This document shows positions 1 to 7,798 of a stretch of 22,673 bases of DNA, one piece after another (within the stretch, counting starts at the first letter, position 1; each line of letters starts with the position of its first letter). The position numbers were made by a program, and so were the translations under genes. The notes under the pieces were generated by a model that saw only the letters and a program-made list of their open reading frames with translations, ran no database searches and was not told the origin of the DNA. The DNA is from RZZS01 sp964498755. GTDB taxonomy: Bacteria > Pseudomonadota > Alphaproteobacteria > Micavibrionales > Micavibrionaceae. Location: contig CAZCIB010000040.1 of NCBI GenBank assembly GCA_964498755.1, positions 1 to 22,673 of the forward strand. Reading direction: 5' to 3'.

Positions 1-3
1 GAC

Positions 4-54
4 GGCATCCTTGCTTCAGATATCGATACTTTATGCTGTTTTTAGAGGCGCCCT
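4..54 (+). repeat. Left copy of a 51-bp terminal inverted repeat (probable mobile-element end)
   Basis: Bases 4-54 are the exact reverse complement of 22623-22673, with no mismatch over 51 bases; identity stops at 55. Reading outward from the window, the repeat begins AGGGCGCCTCTAAAAACAGC, the G-rich start followed by an A-run that many insertion-sequence termini show. It overlaps the last codons and stop of the FAD oxidoreductase, so that protein's tail (about RAPLKTA) is supplied by the repeat. Both copies point the same way out of the window. This fits either flanking copies of one IS in opposite orientations or a contig broken at a repeat. No transposase lies inside the window, so the family is not assigned. 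Confidence 0.85.
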
Positions 55-1547
55 TAAGTGATTTGTAGAGTTCATGATTGCGTGAGCTACCCTGTAGCCC
101 GGAGCCCCTGTAACGGTTCCTCCGGGAGCGGAACAACTGCCGCCTAAAAAGACATTTTCTAGGTCTGTTTCAGGTCCCGCTCCCAAAACTGGTATTCGTG
201 CGTCCAGTACGTGTGGCCACGCCATGTCTCCATGAAAACAGTGTTTGCCTGTTAATCCGTATTCTTTTGACATTTCCTCAGATGATACCAGATGCCAGTC
301 CGCGACGAGGTCTTTAAAGCCGGGCGCGTAGTATTCCATTTCCACTATCAGCGTTTCTACATAATGTCGTCCTGTATCCTTGGTCCATTTTGATTGTCCA
401 TCTCTGTCTTTCAAGGGCGCAAAATCCGGATGCAAGCACATCAGGTGATATTTGCCGTCAGAGCGCGCCGGATCTATCATGGATGGGAAGCCAACCGAGA
501 GTACATTTTGTCTCAGCCATTTTCCGTTTTTTACATTTTGCACGGAATCTTTTAGTTCCTGCCAGTCCGGGGTGAGTGTCATGGAGGATGTTAGAGATAT
601 TCCCAATTCTTTTAGCCTAGGGAATTCAGGAAGATCGTTTAGGAGAAAATGAAGATTGGCATTACCATATTGATGATTTTTCCTTAAATCTGCAGGGGAT
701 TGATCCTGCCTGATTTTTTGATAGGTAGGATAGTCTGTGGCAAATATATAAAAATATCCGCTTCTTTTTCGGCGCTGTCATTAATGCGTATTGATCTGGC
801 AACATTCTTCCTACAGGTAAGTGTGTTAACGTTTTGGTTAAGGTATATTTTAACACCCAATTCTTTGGCTCTGCTGGCTAGGGCCTTAGTCAGGGCGCCC
901 ATGCCGCCGCGATAGACGCCCCAGCCAGTCGCATCCTCTCCGGTTTCTGGCGTACGCATGTAAATCATTTCAAAGGCAGTCCCGGAAAGACCCGGATGGA
1001 TAAAAGTCTGGCAAGCGAGCATGGATTTGAGCGCATCATGAGAAATATAATGTGCGGCAATTTCTATGGCGGAACTATTGAGAAACTCCTCGATACTGCC
1101 CTGATAATTAAGCTTTATCTTTTTAACTTTTTCGAGAAAGAGAGATCGCGTTGGCTTCGGGTGCAGAAACAGATCTTTGAGGGCGGCGGCCAGTCGGTAC
1201 AGGTCTTCTTCAAGCCTTTCAGCGCCGTTTTTATCTGTTTCGCTCAAATTGTTAATATAATATGCGTCGCCAATAACACAGCTTCCGTCATGATTCAGGT
1301 TTATGACTTTTTCCTGAATTTTCTCTGGCGGACAAATAGACAAGTCCCGCAAAATTTCTGGCTGAAACATACCCGCCCAGTTCGCCCAGGTGCTCACAAC
1401 AGTGCCCGGAAAAATTTCTTCATTCACACAAAGCCCGCCCAGCCGCTCGGATCTCTCGTAAATGGAGACGGTATAACCCGCCTTTGCAAGATAGCAAGCG
1501 GCAACAAGTCCGTTATGCCCGGCTCCAATAATTGAGACTTCTGTCAT
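31..1547 (-). pseudogene. Phytoene-dehydrogenase-like FAD/NAD(P) oxidoreductase, frameshifted
   Basis: The N-terminal half starts at ATG 1547 (MTEVSIIGAGHNGLVAACYL) with a dinucleotide-binding GxGxxG at residues 8-13 and an E-R-S-x-x-x-G-G stretch typical of phytoene desaturase/amine-oxidase flavoproteins. That frame runs to a stop near 684. The rest of the family (ending FLGGSCSAPGGTVTGAPG, the usual C-terminal FAD-contact region) continues in another frame from about 777 down to a stop at 31. Rejoining near 740-750, in the T/A-rich run encoding ADIFIY, gives about 505 residues, close to full family length. One missing base explains the break; a sequencing or assembly error is as likely as a true mutation. 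The extreme C-terminus is replaced by the terminal repeat. The substrate cannot be read from sequence. The gene is divergent from the PLP-enzyme pair with 71 bases between starts, suggesting joint regulation. Confidence 0.8.
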
Positions 1548-1569
1548 ACTTTTTCTTTGTAAAATGTAA

Positions 1570-1594
1570 CGATATAATATAACACTTTTGTTAT
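1570..1594. promoter_or_regulatory. Candidate Zur operator overlapping a -10-like element
   Basis: In the 71-base divergent intergenic region, bases 1570-1584 read CGATATAATATAACA. The Zur core consensus as I recall it is TGTTATAATATAACA, so 13 of 15 positions match, and the right flank CTTTT resembles the E. coli znu operator flank. A TATAAT (1573-1578) lies inside it, so binding would block a promoter. A second small palindrome, ATAACA-CTTT-TGTTAT (1579-1594), overlaps the right half. A zur homologue is encoded downstream at 4531. AT-rich promoters can match such consensuses by chance, so this is a moderate call. Confidence 0.45.
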
Positions 1595-1618
1595 TCGGAA
1601 ACCGGACAATAGAGAAAT

Positions 1619-3130
1619 ATGCCGCAAGCAATCAATCAATATATGCGCTTGGAAGCCCCGCTTCAATTGAGGCCTCGTATGAATGCGCGTATTCGGGATT
1701 ATTTATCAACCTGCCCGGACCAGGTCTTTGATCTGGTGGATGCGTTCGGATCTCCCTTAAATCTGATGTTCCCGCAAGTGATTGAAGACAACATCGCCGC
1801 CTTTAAAGATGTATATGCCCGCAACAATGTTCAGGGCCGGATTTATGTGTCCACCAAGCCAAATAAATCGGTGGCCGCTCTCAAACAGGCCGCCTTATGT
1901 GACGTCGGGGTGGATGTCTCTTCCGAAAACGCGTTGAAGTTCGCCCTTGGCTGCGGCTTTGACGCCGGCCGGATGGAGGCCACAGGACCGAAAAACAGGG
2001 AATATCTGACCCTTGCCATCCAGCACGGCATCACCATCAATGCCGACAATTTTGAAGAACTGGACCAAATCCGCGATATTCGCCAAACACTTAGCAAACA
2101 AGAGAAAACGCCAGTTTTTGTCAGGTTGGCGGGCTTTCAGTCCAACCGTTTGAAATTTACCCCGCATGACGGGACATTCGGTATTCATGTTAATGAAACC
2201 GACCGTTTATTTGAGTATCTTGACCAATGTCAGGAGGATTTCGACTTTCAGGGGTTTGCTTTTCACTTTAACTCCAAAGTTATTGAACAAAAAATTGTCG
2301 CATTAGAAAATATTCTCGGCAAAACACTTGAGGCTATCCAGAAAGGGTTTTCGCCGAAAGGCGTCAATATTGGCGGCGGGTTCGATATTTCTTACGCACA
2401 AAATCCGGAAAACTGGAATCATTACGTCAACACATTGAAAGAATCTTTAAGAAATTTCTCCGAAAGCCTGACCTGGAATAACGGGGGTCTGGGTTTTCGA
2501 AATGAAGGTGGGCTGATTAAAGGCGCTCCAGCCTTTCTTGATCACGGACCGAATATATGGGGGCCACAGGAACTGGACCAGCTTTTGTCGTTAAAACTTC
2601 CTGAACTTGATAATATGTCCATGGCAGACTTTCTGGCCGATTGTCTTCTGGAGCTTTATATCGAGCCTGGCCGGGCCATGTTTGACCAGCTGGGCGTCAC
2701 CGTTGGCCGAGTCAACCATGTGAAGACATCCATGCACGGCGAAACGCTGGTCAATCTGGATATGAACCGGTCCTCCATGAATTCGGCCCAGCAAAAGCTT
2801 TTAACCGATCCGGTCATTATCTCGAGGAATCCGAAAAACCGGGCTTCGGCTGAAAACGGTGTCTATTACACGGGCAATCTCTGCCTGTCTTACGATATGA
2901 TCACCTATAACAAGACATTCCCCGATTTCTGCCCGGCGGAGGGGGATCTTGTGATCTTCATCAATACGGCACCCTACATCATGGATTTTGTTGAAAGCCG
3001 GACATTGCATCAAAATCTGGCCGAGAAAGTGGCTATTGCCCATGATGGCGACCGCTACCGCTGGTTCCGGGATGAAAAATACCAACCCGTACATATAAAA
3101 TCTCAAACACGCACACGAGGAACAGTATGA
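1619..3130 (+). CDS. Y4yA-family PLP-dependent decarboxylase (alanine-racemase-fold, LysA/SbnH-like)
   Basis: 503 residues with the layout of fold-type III PLP decarboxylases (diaminopimelate/ornithine decarboxylase group). The likely PLP lysine is K80 in VSTKPNKS; a glycine-rich phosphate-binding loop NIGGGFDISY lies near residues 252-254, and an EPGR motif near 349-352. The protein is longer than typical LysA (about 420), as in the rhizobial Y4yA group. The SbnH decarboxylase of staphyloferrin B synthesis is a related outgroup. Its stop overlaps the next gene's start (ATGA at 3127-3130), so the two are translationally coupled. The start at 1619 has only a weak AGAGA upstream; M9 and M21 are alternative starts. 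Family assignment is secure. The true substrate is unknown, and a role in making a modified amino acid or metal-chelating compound is inference from context. Confidence 0.8.
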   Translation: MPQAINQYMRLEAPLQLRPRMNARIRDYLSTCPDQVFDLVDAFGSPLNLMFPQVIEDNIAAFKDVYARNNVQGRIYVSTKPNKSVAALKQAALCDVGVDVSSENALKFALGCGFDAGRMEATGPKNREYLTLAIQHGITINADNFEELDQIRDIRQTLSKQEKTPVFVRLAGFQSNRLKFTPHDGTFGIHVNETDRLFEYLDQCQEDFDFQGFAFHFNSKVIEQKIVALENILGKTLEAIQKGFSPKGVNIGGGFDISYAQNPENWNHYVNTLKESLRNFSESLTWNNGGLGFRNEGGLIKGAPAFLDHGPNIWGPQELDQLLSLKLPELDNMSMADFLADCLLELYIEPGRAMFDQLGVTVGRVNHVKTSMHGETLVNLDMNRSSMNSAQQKLLTDPVIISRNPKNRASAENGVYYTGNLCLSYDMITYNKTFPDFCPAEGDLVIFINTAPYIMDFVESRTLHQNLAEKVAIAHDGDRYRWFRDEKYQPVHIKSQTRTRGTV

Positions 3131-4443
3131 TTGTTGAGAAAATGACCGATTTGATCGGCGACACGCCATTAATCAAAATCCCGGCCGAATTGACAGGACT
3201 TGAAAATATCGATCTGTATGGAAAGCTTGAAATGCTGAACCCGTTTGGATCGGTCAAAGACCGGGTGGCCTGGGCCATGTTGAAAGACGATCTCGATGAC
3301 ATAAAAGCCAATGGTCAGGCCATTTTTGAAAATTCAAGCGGTAACACGGCCAAGGCCATCTCCGCCATCGCCGGCATATATGGCATCCCTTTCAAGCAAG
3401 TCAGCGCGATGATGAAAGTGCAGGAAGGCCGTGACGTTTTGCGCATATTGGACGCAGAGCTTGAAGAATTTGCTGCTGCCAGTGATTGTTTTGATCCGAG
3501 CGACCCGAATGATCCGCAGTTCCTGATCGAAAAGGCGGTGCGCGAGTCGGGCGGCAAGGTCTATTTCACCTCACAATTCACCAATGAGAAAAACCCCGAT
3601 GCGCACGAGTACGGTACCGCACAGGAAATCCTCAATGATCTGGGCGAGGTTGATATTCTGGTCAGCGGGCTGGGCACAACCGGCTCAACCCTTGGCATGA
3701 TCCGGGCCTTTAAGAATAAGAAAAAAGATTTTTACGCCGTCGGCCTTGTGACCAAAAGCGGCAATATGGTTCCCGGTATCCGGTCTCTTGATCAGATGTG
3801 GGAATCGGGCCTGTATAATGAAGGCAAGTACACCTATCACCATACGGTCGATGAAAAGCAAGCTCTCAACGGCATGCTGGAGCTGAACCGTCGTCTCGGC
3901 GTCCTGTGCGGGCCATCGGCCGGGGCGAATTACGCCGGGGCTGTCTCTTATCTGAAAACCATCGACGCTGATCTGACGGAACGGAAAAAGGCCGTGTTCA
4001 TCGTGTGTGACCGGATGGAATGGTATCTTTCCTATATTCGCGAGCGTATGCCTGAGTTATTTGGAGAAGTCTCAAAGCCTGGCTCTCTTTTCCACTTTGA
4101 TGAAGAAGCGGATCAGCCAGCGACAAGCCTCAAAGCGCACGAGCTTGAAGCGTGGATGACAGAGAGGCAGCCCCTGATCATCGATACGCGAGCGCCGGTC
4201 GCCTATGAGCTTGGCCATGTGGATGGCGCGATCAATATTCCGATTACCCCTTTTGAAAAGCTGATTGATAACGCGCGACCGTTTCCGCCAGGCAAGCCTG
4301 TATTGCTGATTTGCGCAGTTGGGGAAAAGACTAAGCGTCTTGCAGCTTATCTGCAAAAGCGGGGCTATGAAGCGGCCTCCCTGGAGGGAGGAATGCTGGG
4401 TTTCAGACAGCATCGGGCAAGAACGCTACGTAAAGCGGCTTGA
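3127..4443 (+). CDS. Cysteine-synthase-like PLP enzyme (Y4xP/SbnA-like) fused to a C-terminal rhodanese domain
   Basis: 438 residues. Residues 1-about 325 are a fold-type II PLP enzyme of the cysteine synthase/CBS family: PLP lysine K44 in NPFGSVKDR, the asparagine loop ENSSGNTAK (68-76), a GLGTTGST phosphate-binding loop, and CGPSAGAN near the C-terminal side. Residues about 345-430 form a rhodanese domain (LIIDTRAPVAYELGHVDGAINIP), with putative active-site Cys396 in LLICAVGEKTKR. The RBS GAGGAA lies upstream of a 4-base ATGA overlap with the decarboxylase. SbnA-type enzymes join O-phosphoserine and glutamate en route to 2,3-diaminopropionate, while true cysteine synthases use sulfide. The rhodanese domain could deliver persulfide sulfur. 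Which reaction applies cannot be decided from sequence alone. The pairing with a Y4yA-like decarboxylase mirrors the y4xP-y4yA neighbourhood of Rhizobium NGR234. Confidence 0.82.
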   Translation: MIVEKMTDLIGDTPLIKIPAELTGLENIDLYGKLEMLNPFGSVKDRVAWAMLKDDLDDIKANGQAIFENSSGNTAKAISAIAGIYGIPFKQVSAMMKVQEGRDVLRILDAELEEFAAASDCFDPSDPNDPQFLIEKAVRESGGKVYFTSQFTNEKNPDAHEYGTAQEILNDLGEVDILVSGLGTTGSTLGMIRAFKNKKKDFYAVGLVTKSGNMVPGIRSLDQMWESGLYNEGKYTYHHTVDEKQALNGMLELNRRLGVLCGPSAGANYAGAVSYLKTIDADLTERKKAVFIVCDRMEWYLSYIRERMPELFGEVSKPGSLFHFDEEADQPATSLKAHELEAWMTERQPLIIDTRAPVAYELGHVDGAINIPITPFEKLIDNARPFPPGKPVLLICAVGEKTKRLAAYLQKRGYEAASLEGGMLGFRQHRARTLRKAA

Positions 4444-4494
4444 TGTAAGAAATCGTCGCGCTCGTTAAAATGGCAAAGCTTTCAAAGCTGTGGC

Positions 4495-4528
4495 TTGAGC
4501 AATCATGGCGCTGCGTTATAGTATGTGT
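4495..4528 (+). promoter_or_regulatory. Probable zur promoter with a Zur half-site
   Basis: TTGAGC (4495-4500), a 16-base spacer and TATAGT (4517-4522) form a good sigma-70-type promoter. Transcription would start around 4529-4531, essentially at the zur ATG. The sequence over the -10, CGTTATAGTAT (4514-4524), matches the left 11 bases of the Zur core at 9 positions and contains a perfect GTTATA half-site, but the right half is degenerate. This is compatible with weak autoregulation. Confidence 0.45.
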
Positions 4529-4530
4529 GT

Positions 4531-4965
4531 ATGAAAGTGCGCAAGGATATCCTTGGAAAGGCTGAAGAATTCTGTGAAGCAAACAAACACCGCTTCACAG
4601 AGCCGCGCCGCGCCGTGCTGGAAATCATAGCATCCAGCGTCAGGCCGCTTGGCGCTTACGAGGTATTGGAACAACTGAGCAAAACGATCAAAAATCCCAA
4701 ACCGCCGACCGCCTATCGCGCCATTGAGTTCTGGCAGGAACACGGATTTATCCACCGGATCGAGAGTCTGAACGCTTATATAGCGTGCGGTTCCGGGCAT
4801 CGGCATAAGGGATCGCAATTCATGATTTGCGACGAGTGCGGCAACGTCACCGAGACGCATATATGCGAGCTTCCAGAGCCTTTAAAGGAAAGCGCAGCGA
4901 GAAACATTTTTATCCCCACGCGCTGGAATTTGGAAATTCACGGTCTGTGCAGGAAATGTCATTGA
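4531..4965 (+). CDS. zur: Zinc uptake regulator Zur (Fur family)
   Basis: 144 residues from ATG 4531 (GTG 4525 would add two). An N-terminal winged helix (TEPRRAVLEII, then KPPTAYRAIEFWQEHGFIHR) precedes the Zur-type sequence IESLNAYIAC and two CxxC pairs, C100/C103 and C140/C143, which form the structural zinc site in this family. The histidine-rich stretch GSGHRHKG gives regulatory-metal ligands. The KPPT-YRA-F and RIESLNA signatures separate Zur from Fur, Mur and PerR. Zur represses zinc-acquisition genes when zinc is plentiful. No Shine-Dalgarno sequence precedes the ATG and the promoter sits directly upstream, so the mRNA may be leaderless. It follows the PLP-enzyme pair on the same strand after 87 bases. 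No znuABC is visible in the window. Confidence 0.88.
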   Translation: MKVRKDILGKAEEFCEANKHRFTEPRRAVLEIIASSVRPLGAYEVLEQLSKTIKNPKPPTAYRAIEFWQEHGFIHRIESLNAYIACGSGHRHKGSQFMICDECGNVTETHICELPEPLKESAARNIFIPTRWNLEIHGLCRKCH

Positions 4966-4977
4966 AAGACACTCGCG

Positions 4978-5006
4978 AAAAAAAAGCGCGCCGGATTGGC
5001 GCGCTT
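4978..5006 (-). terminator. Strong rho-independent terminator
   Basis: A perfect 9-bp stem AAGCGCGCC / GGCGCGCTT (4984-4992 and 4998-5006) with a GGATT loop. The A-tract at 4978-4985 becomes a U-run on the minus-strand transcript, ending the amt/small-protein unit. On the plus strand it may also stop zur, though the T-tract there is weak. Confidence 0.8.
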
Positions 5007-5028
5007 CTCTTACGGTTGCCCATAATGT

Positions 5029-5310
5029 TTAATTTTTGCGCGGCAGGCGCATTTTTTCAGAAAGAGACGATTCTTCATCGCCTTCAGCGTCCGTTTCCAT
5101 GTCCCCTGCTTGCGGCTCAATCTTAGCGGGGTCCGTTGTTTCCGCGTAAGATGCGGCGTCTTCCAAAGCCGTTTCATTTTTCGTCTTAAAGGGAACGTAG
5201 CCTTGCTTCTTTTGCGTATAGGAAGACGAAATGCCCTCCGCCATAACGCTGACCGGCAGCGCAAACATTCCGGCGGCCAGAAGAATCGTGGCAAAAAATT
5301 TGGTGTTCAT
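5029..5310 (-). CDS. Small exported acidic protein, function unknown
   Basis: 93 residues from ATG 5310, chosen because AGGAGG sits 8 bases upstream; an in-frame start farther upstream has no such site. The N-terminus MNTKFFATILLAAGMFALPV is a clear signal peptide with likely cleavage after VMA (about residue 25). The mature part, about 68 residues, is polar and acidic (ALEDAAS, DMETDAEGDEESS) and ends in the basic RLPRKN. I see no known domain, cysteine or lipobox. It lies 64 bases downstream of the Amt-MCP gene on the same strand and before the terminator, so it is probably co-transcribed. A periplasmic partner role is possible but unsupported. Confidence 0.7.
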   Translation of the reverse strand: MNTKFFATILLAAGMFALPVSVMAEGISSSYTQKKQGYVPFKTKNETALEDAASYAETTDPAKIEPQAGDMETDAEGDEESSLSEKMRLPRKN

Positions 5311-5374
5311 GACGTAAACCTCCTCTTGTGTGGTAAAAAAAACGTTATAGAGTAAAAACTTTTTAATTTCCATA

Positions 5375-7798
5375 CTAATCTGTTTTGAACTGTTTGACGG
5401 ATTTTTCCAGTTCGGCTCCGATCTCGTTCAGCTCTTTTGCGCTTTTTTCGACGACAGAGGCGTTCTTTGACGTCTGCCTCGCTTCGTCGGAAAATGCGTT
5501 GACGTTGTCCGCCATCACCTGCGCTTCCTCCGCCACGTGCTCAATGTCCGTCGCCACCTGACCGGCTTGTTCGGAGGCTTCGGACACCGAGCTTGCAATT
5601 TCAGAAGTTCCGCCTGAAGAGATGCGAACGGCCTCCTCAATGTTGTGCGCGCTCTCCTGCTGCAAGTGCGTGGACTTGGTGATCACGTCTATAGCCGAAG
5701 TGATATGACCGATCACATCCGTAATGCCGGTGATGACGTTCGCGACATTTCCGGAACTGCTCTGGATCATCGCGATATGCTCCTCAATATCCCGGGTGGC
5801 TTGCGCTGTCTGGCTGGCCAGAGACTTGACTTCATTGGCGACGACGCTAAAGCCTTTCCCGGCTTCGCCCGCGCGGGCCGCCTCGATCGTCGCGTTAAGC
5901 GCAAGCAGATTGGTCTTGTCGGCGATATCCCGGATAATTGTCAGCAAAGCGCCGATTTTCTCCGACGCCTCGCGTAAGGTGGCAACGGCGGTCTCCGCTT
6001 CTTTTGACATCTGTGAGGCCTCGCCGCTCACGGACGACGCGTCGGAGGCCTTGCTCACAATCTCGCTAATGGCTTGACTCAGCCCCTCGACCGCGCCGGA
6101 TATGGAGGTCAGGTTATCCGACATTTGCCGAGCGTTGCCGGAAATCGAGGCGATTTTTCCTGAAACCCCTGTAATTGTGGAAGAAGAAGATCCCATTTTC
6201 TCGGACACTTTTGACGTCGAACTCGCCACTTCCGAAGATTGCGCCGTCAGTTCCTCGGACGACGCCGCCATGGCCGTGGCGACTTCCGAAAGCTCCTGTG
6301 ACGCTGTCATCAGTTTGTGGGTGTTTCCCTTAATGCTCCGAATGAAGGACTGGATGCGGTCCATAAACTCGTTGAACAGATAGGCGACCTCCGCCGATTC
6401 GTCGCCCGTCGTGCTATCCAGACGTTGGGTCAGATCCCCATCGCCGAAGACGATCTCCTTCAGGCGCGCCTGCAACAGTCCCGTTCCCAGAGTTGTCCCG
6501 TGCTCGGATGTGTTCAGACCCTCGATTTCGTCTTCCGCCGATACGCGAATGCCGATGATCTTGTCGAGTATCTTGAAGAGCACGAAGGCAATCGTAAACG
6601 CCCAGAGGAAAGCGAACAGCGCGCCCTGGGCCTGGATGCTGATCTGTTCGAGGCGCGAAGGCGCGGCCAGACTGTCCTCGGCCGTTAAAACGCCAACCAT
6701 GATCGTGCCCCAGGCGCCACAGAACCCGTGGACAGGCACAGCGCCAACGGCGTCGTCAAGCTTGAACTTGTGCTCAAGCAGCCATGCGCTGTAGTACACA
6801 ACGAAGCCGCTTGTCATGCCAATCGTAATCGCGCCGTATGTCGTTACGGCGTCGCAACCCGCCGTGATGCCGACGAGCCCGCCTAGAACGCCGTTGATCG
6901 AGCGGTCGGGGCGGAACAGGCCGTCATGAAAACGCCCGAGCAGCATGGAAACCAGTCCGCCGAACGCCGCCGCAAGCATGGTGTTGGAAATGATATGCGC
7001 GAAACTCGGGTCGCCCACCGTCGTCGAGCCGCCGTTGAATCCGATCCAGCCCACCCACAGAATGATGCCGCCAAGCGTCGCGAGCGCGTAGCTGTGACCG
7101 TGGATCGGATTAACGGAGCCATCCTCGTTGAATTTGCCGATCCTCGGGCCGATGACGATGACGCCCGCAAGCGCGACCCAGCCGCCGATCGAGTGAACAA
7201 CGGTAGAGCCTGCGAAATCTATAAACCCTTTTTCAATCAGGTAGGACGTATTATCGCCGTTCAAAAGATTGCCCCAGGCCCAGTGTCCGAATATGGGGTA
7301 AATCAGGGCCGAGACGATTACGGCCATGATAACGTATACGGAAAACTTCATACGCTCCGCTACCGCTCCGGAGAGAATGGTCGCGGCCGTGCCGACGAAG
7401 ACGACCTGGAACACGAAGAATGTGTAATTCCAATCTTCAGCCAGATTCCACATGAGAAGGTCGGCGTCCCAGCCGATCCAGCCGCCTGCGGACGTTCCGA
7501 ACATCATCATGAAGCCGAAGAGGTAAAAGCAGATGATCGAGGCGATAAAGTCCGTAATGTTTTTCTGGGCAACGTTGATGCTGTTTTTGGAGCGCACCAT
7601 TCCTGCTTCGAGCAGCAGGAATCCAGCCTGCATAAAGGCTACGAGCGCGGCGGCGACCATTGTCCAGACATGGTTGACATTGGTCTGGAGGTTGTCGATT
7701 TTCGCGTCGACCTCGGCGAGCGTAACAAACTGTTCGGCGGCGAGGGCAATGCCGGGCAAAAGAAAAACAAGCGGCAAAAAGGCTGGTAGCAGGCGCAT
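5375..7798 (-). CDS. Ammonium transporter (Amt) fused to a methyl-accepting chemotaxis signalling domain
   Basis: 807 residues. A signal-like segment (1-21) and a short polar region (DAKIDNLQTN) precede an Amt/MEP/Rh domain at about 40-420. That domain has FMQAGFLLLEAGMVRSKN, the conserved Asp194 in DFAGSTVVH, and both pore histidines (His202 in TVVHS and His357 in PVHGFCGAWG), so the ammonium pathway looks intact. Residues about 435-490 (LLQARLKEIVFGDGDLTQRL onward) resemble a HAMP-type linker. Residues 490-807 are an MCP coiled-coil hairpin whose tip (about 622-664) contains DKTNLLALNATIEAARAGE, the CheA/CheW-binding consensus. There is no separate periplasmic sensor domain. The natural reading is that ammonium binding or passage controls chemotaxis-type output. 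AGGA lies about 10 bases before ATG 7798. A TorF-type porin is 84 bases upstream; the usual PII gene glnK is absent. Domain calls are secure, the sensory role inferred. Confidence 0.92.
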   Translation of the reverse strand: MRLLPAFLPLVFLLPGIALAAEQFVTLAEVDAKIDNLQTNVNHVWTMVAAALVAFMQAGFLLLEAGMVRSKNSINVAQKNITDFIASIICFYLFGFMMMFGTSAGGWIGWDADLLMWNLAEDWNYTFFVFQVVFVGTAATILSGAVAERMKFSVYVIMAVIVSALIYPIFGHWAWGNLLNGDNTSYLIEKGFIDFAGSTVVHSIGGWVALAGVIVIGPRIGKFNEDGSVNPIHGHSYALATLGGIILWVGWIGFNGGSTTVGDPSFAHIISNTMLAAAFGGLVSMLLGRFHDGLFRPDRSINGVLGGLVGITAGCDAVTTYGAITIGMTSGFVVYYSAWLLEHKFKLDDAVGAVPVHGFCGAWGTIMVGVLTAEDSLAAPSRLEQISIQAQGALFAFLWAFTIAFVLFKILDKIIGIRVSAEDEIEGLNTSEHGTTLGTGLLQARLKEIVFGDGDLTQRLDSTTGDESAEVAYLFNEFMDRIQSFIRSIKGNTHKLMTASQELSEVATAMAASSEELTAQSSEVASSTSKVSEKMGSSSSTITGVSGKIASISGNARQMSDNLTSISGAVEGLSQAISEIVSKASDASSVSGEASQMSKEAETAVATLREASEKIGALLTIIRDIADKTNLLALNATIEAARAGEAGKGFSVVANEVKSLASQTAQATRDIEEHIAMIQSSSGNVANVITGITDVIGHITSAIDVITKSTHLQQESAHNIEEAVRISSGGTSEIASSVSEASEQAGQVATDIEHVAEEAQVMADNVNAFSDEARQTSKNASVVEKSAKELNEIGAELEKSVKQFKTD

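Noticed and set aside
684..777. Programmed ribosomal frameshift in the FAD oxidoreductase
   Set aside because: No recognisable slippery heptamer with a downstream structure, and the family is not known for recoding; a one-base indel is simpler.
6926..7789. Long antisense frame (287 codons) inside the Amt-MCP gene
   Set aside because: Lies opposite a strongly conserved coding region; its composition (many Arg/Asp/His) is what an antisense shadow gives.
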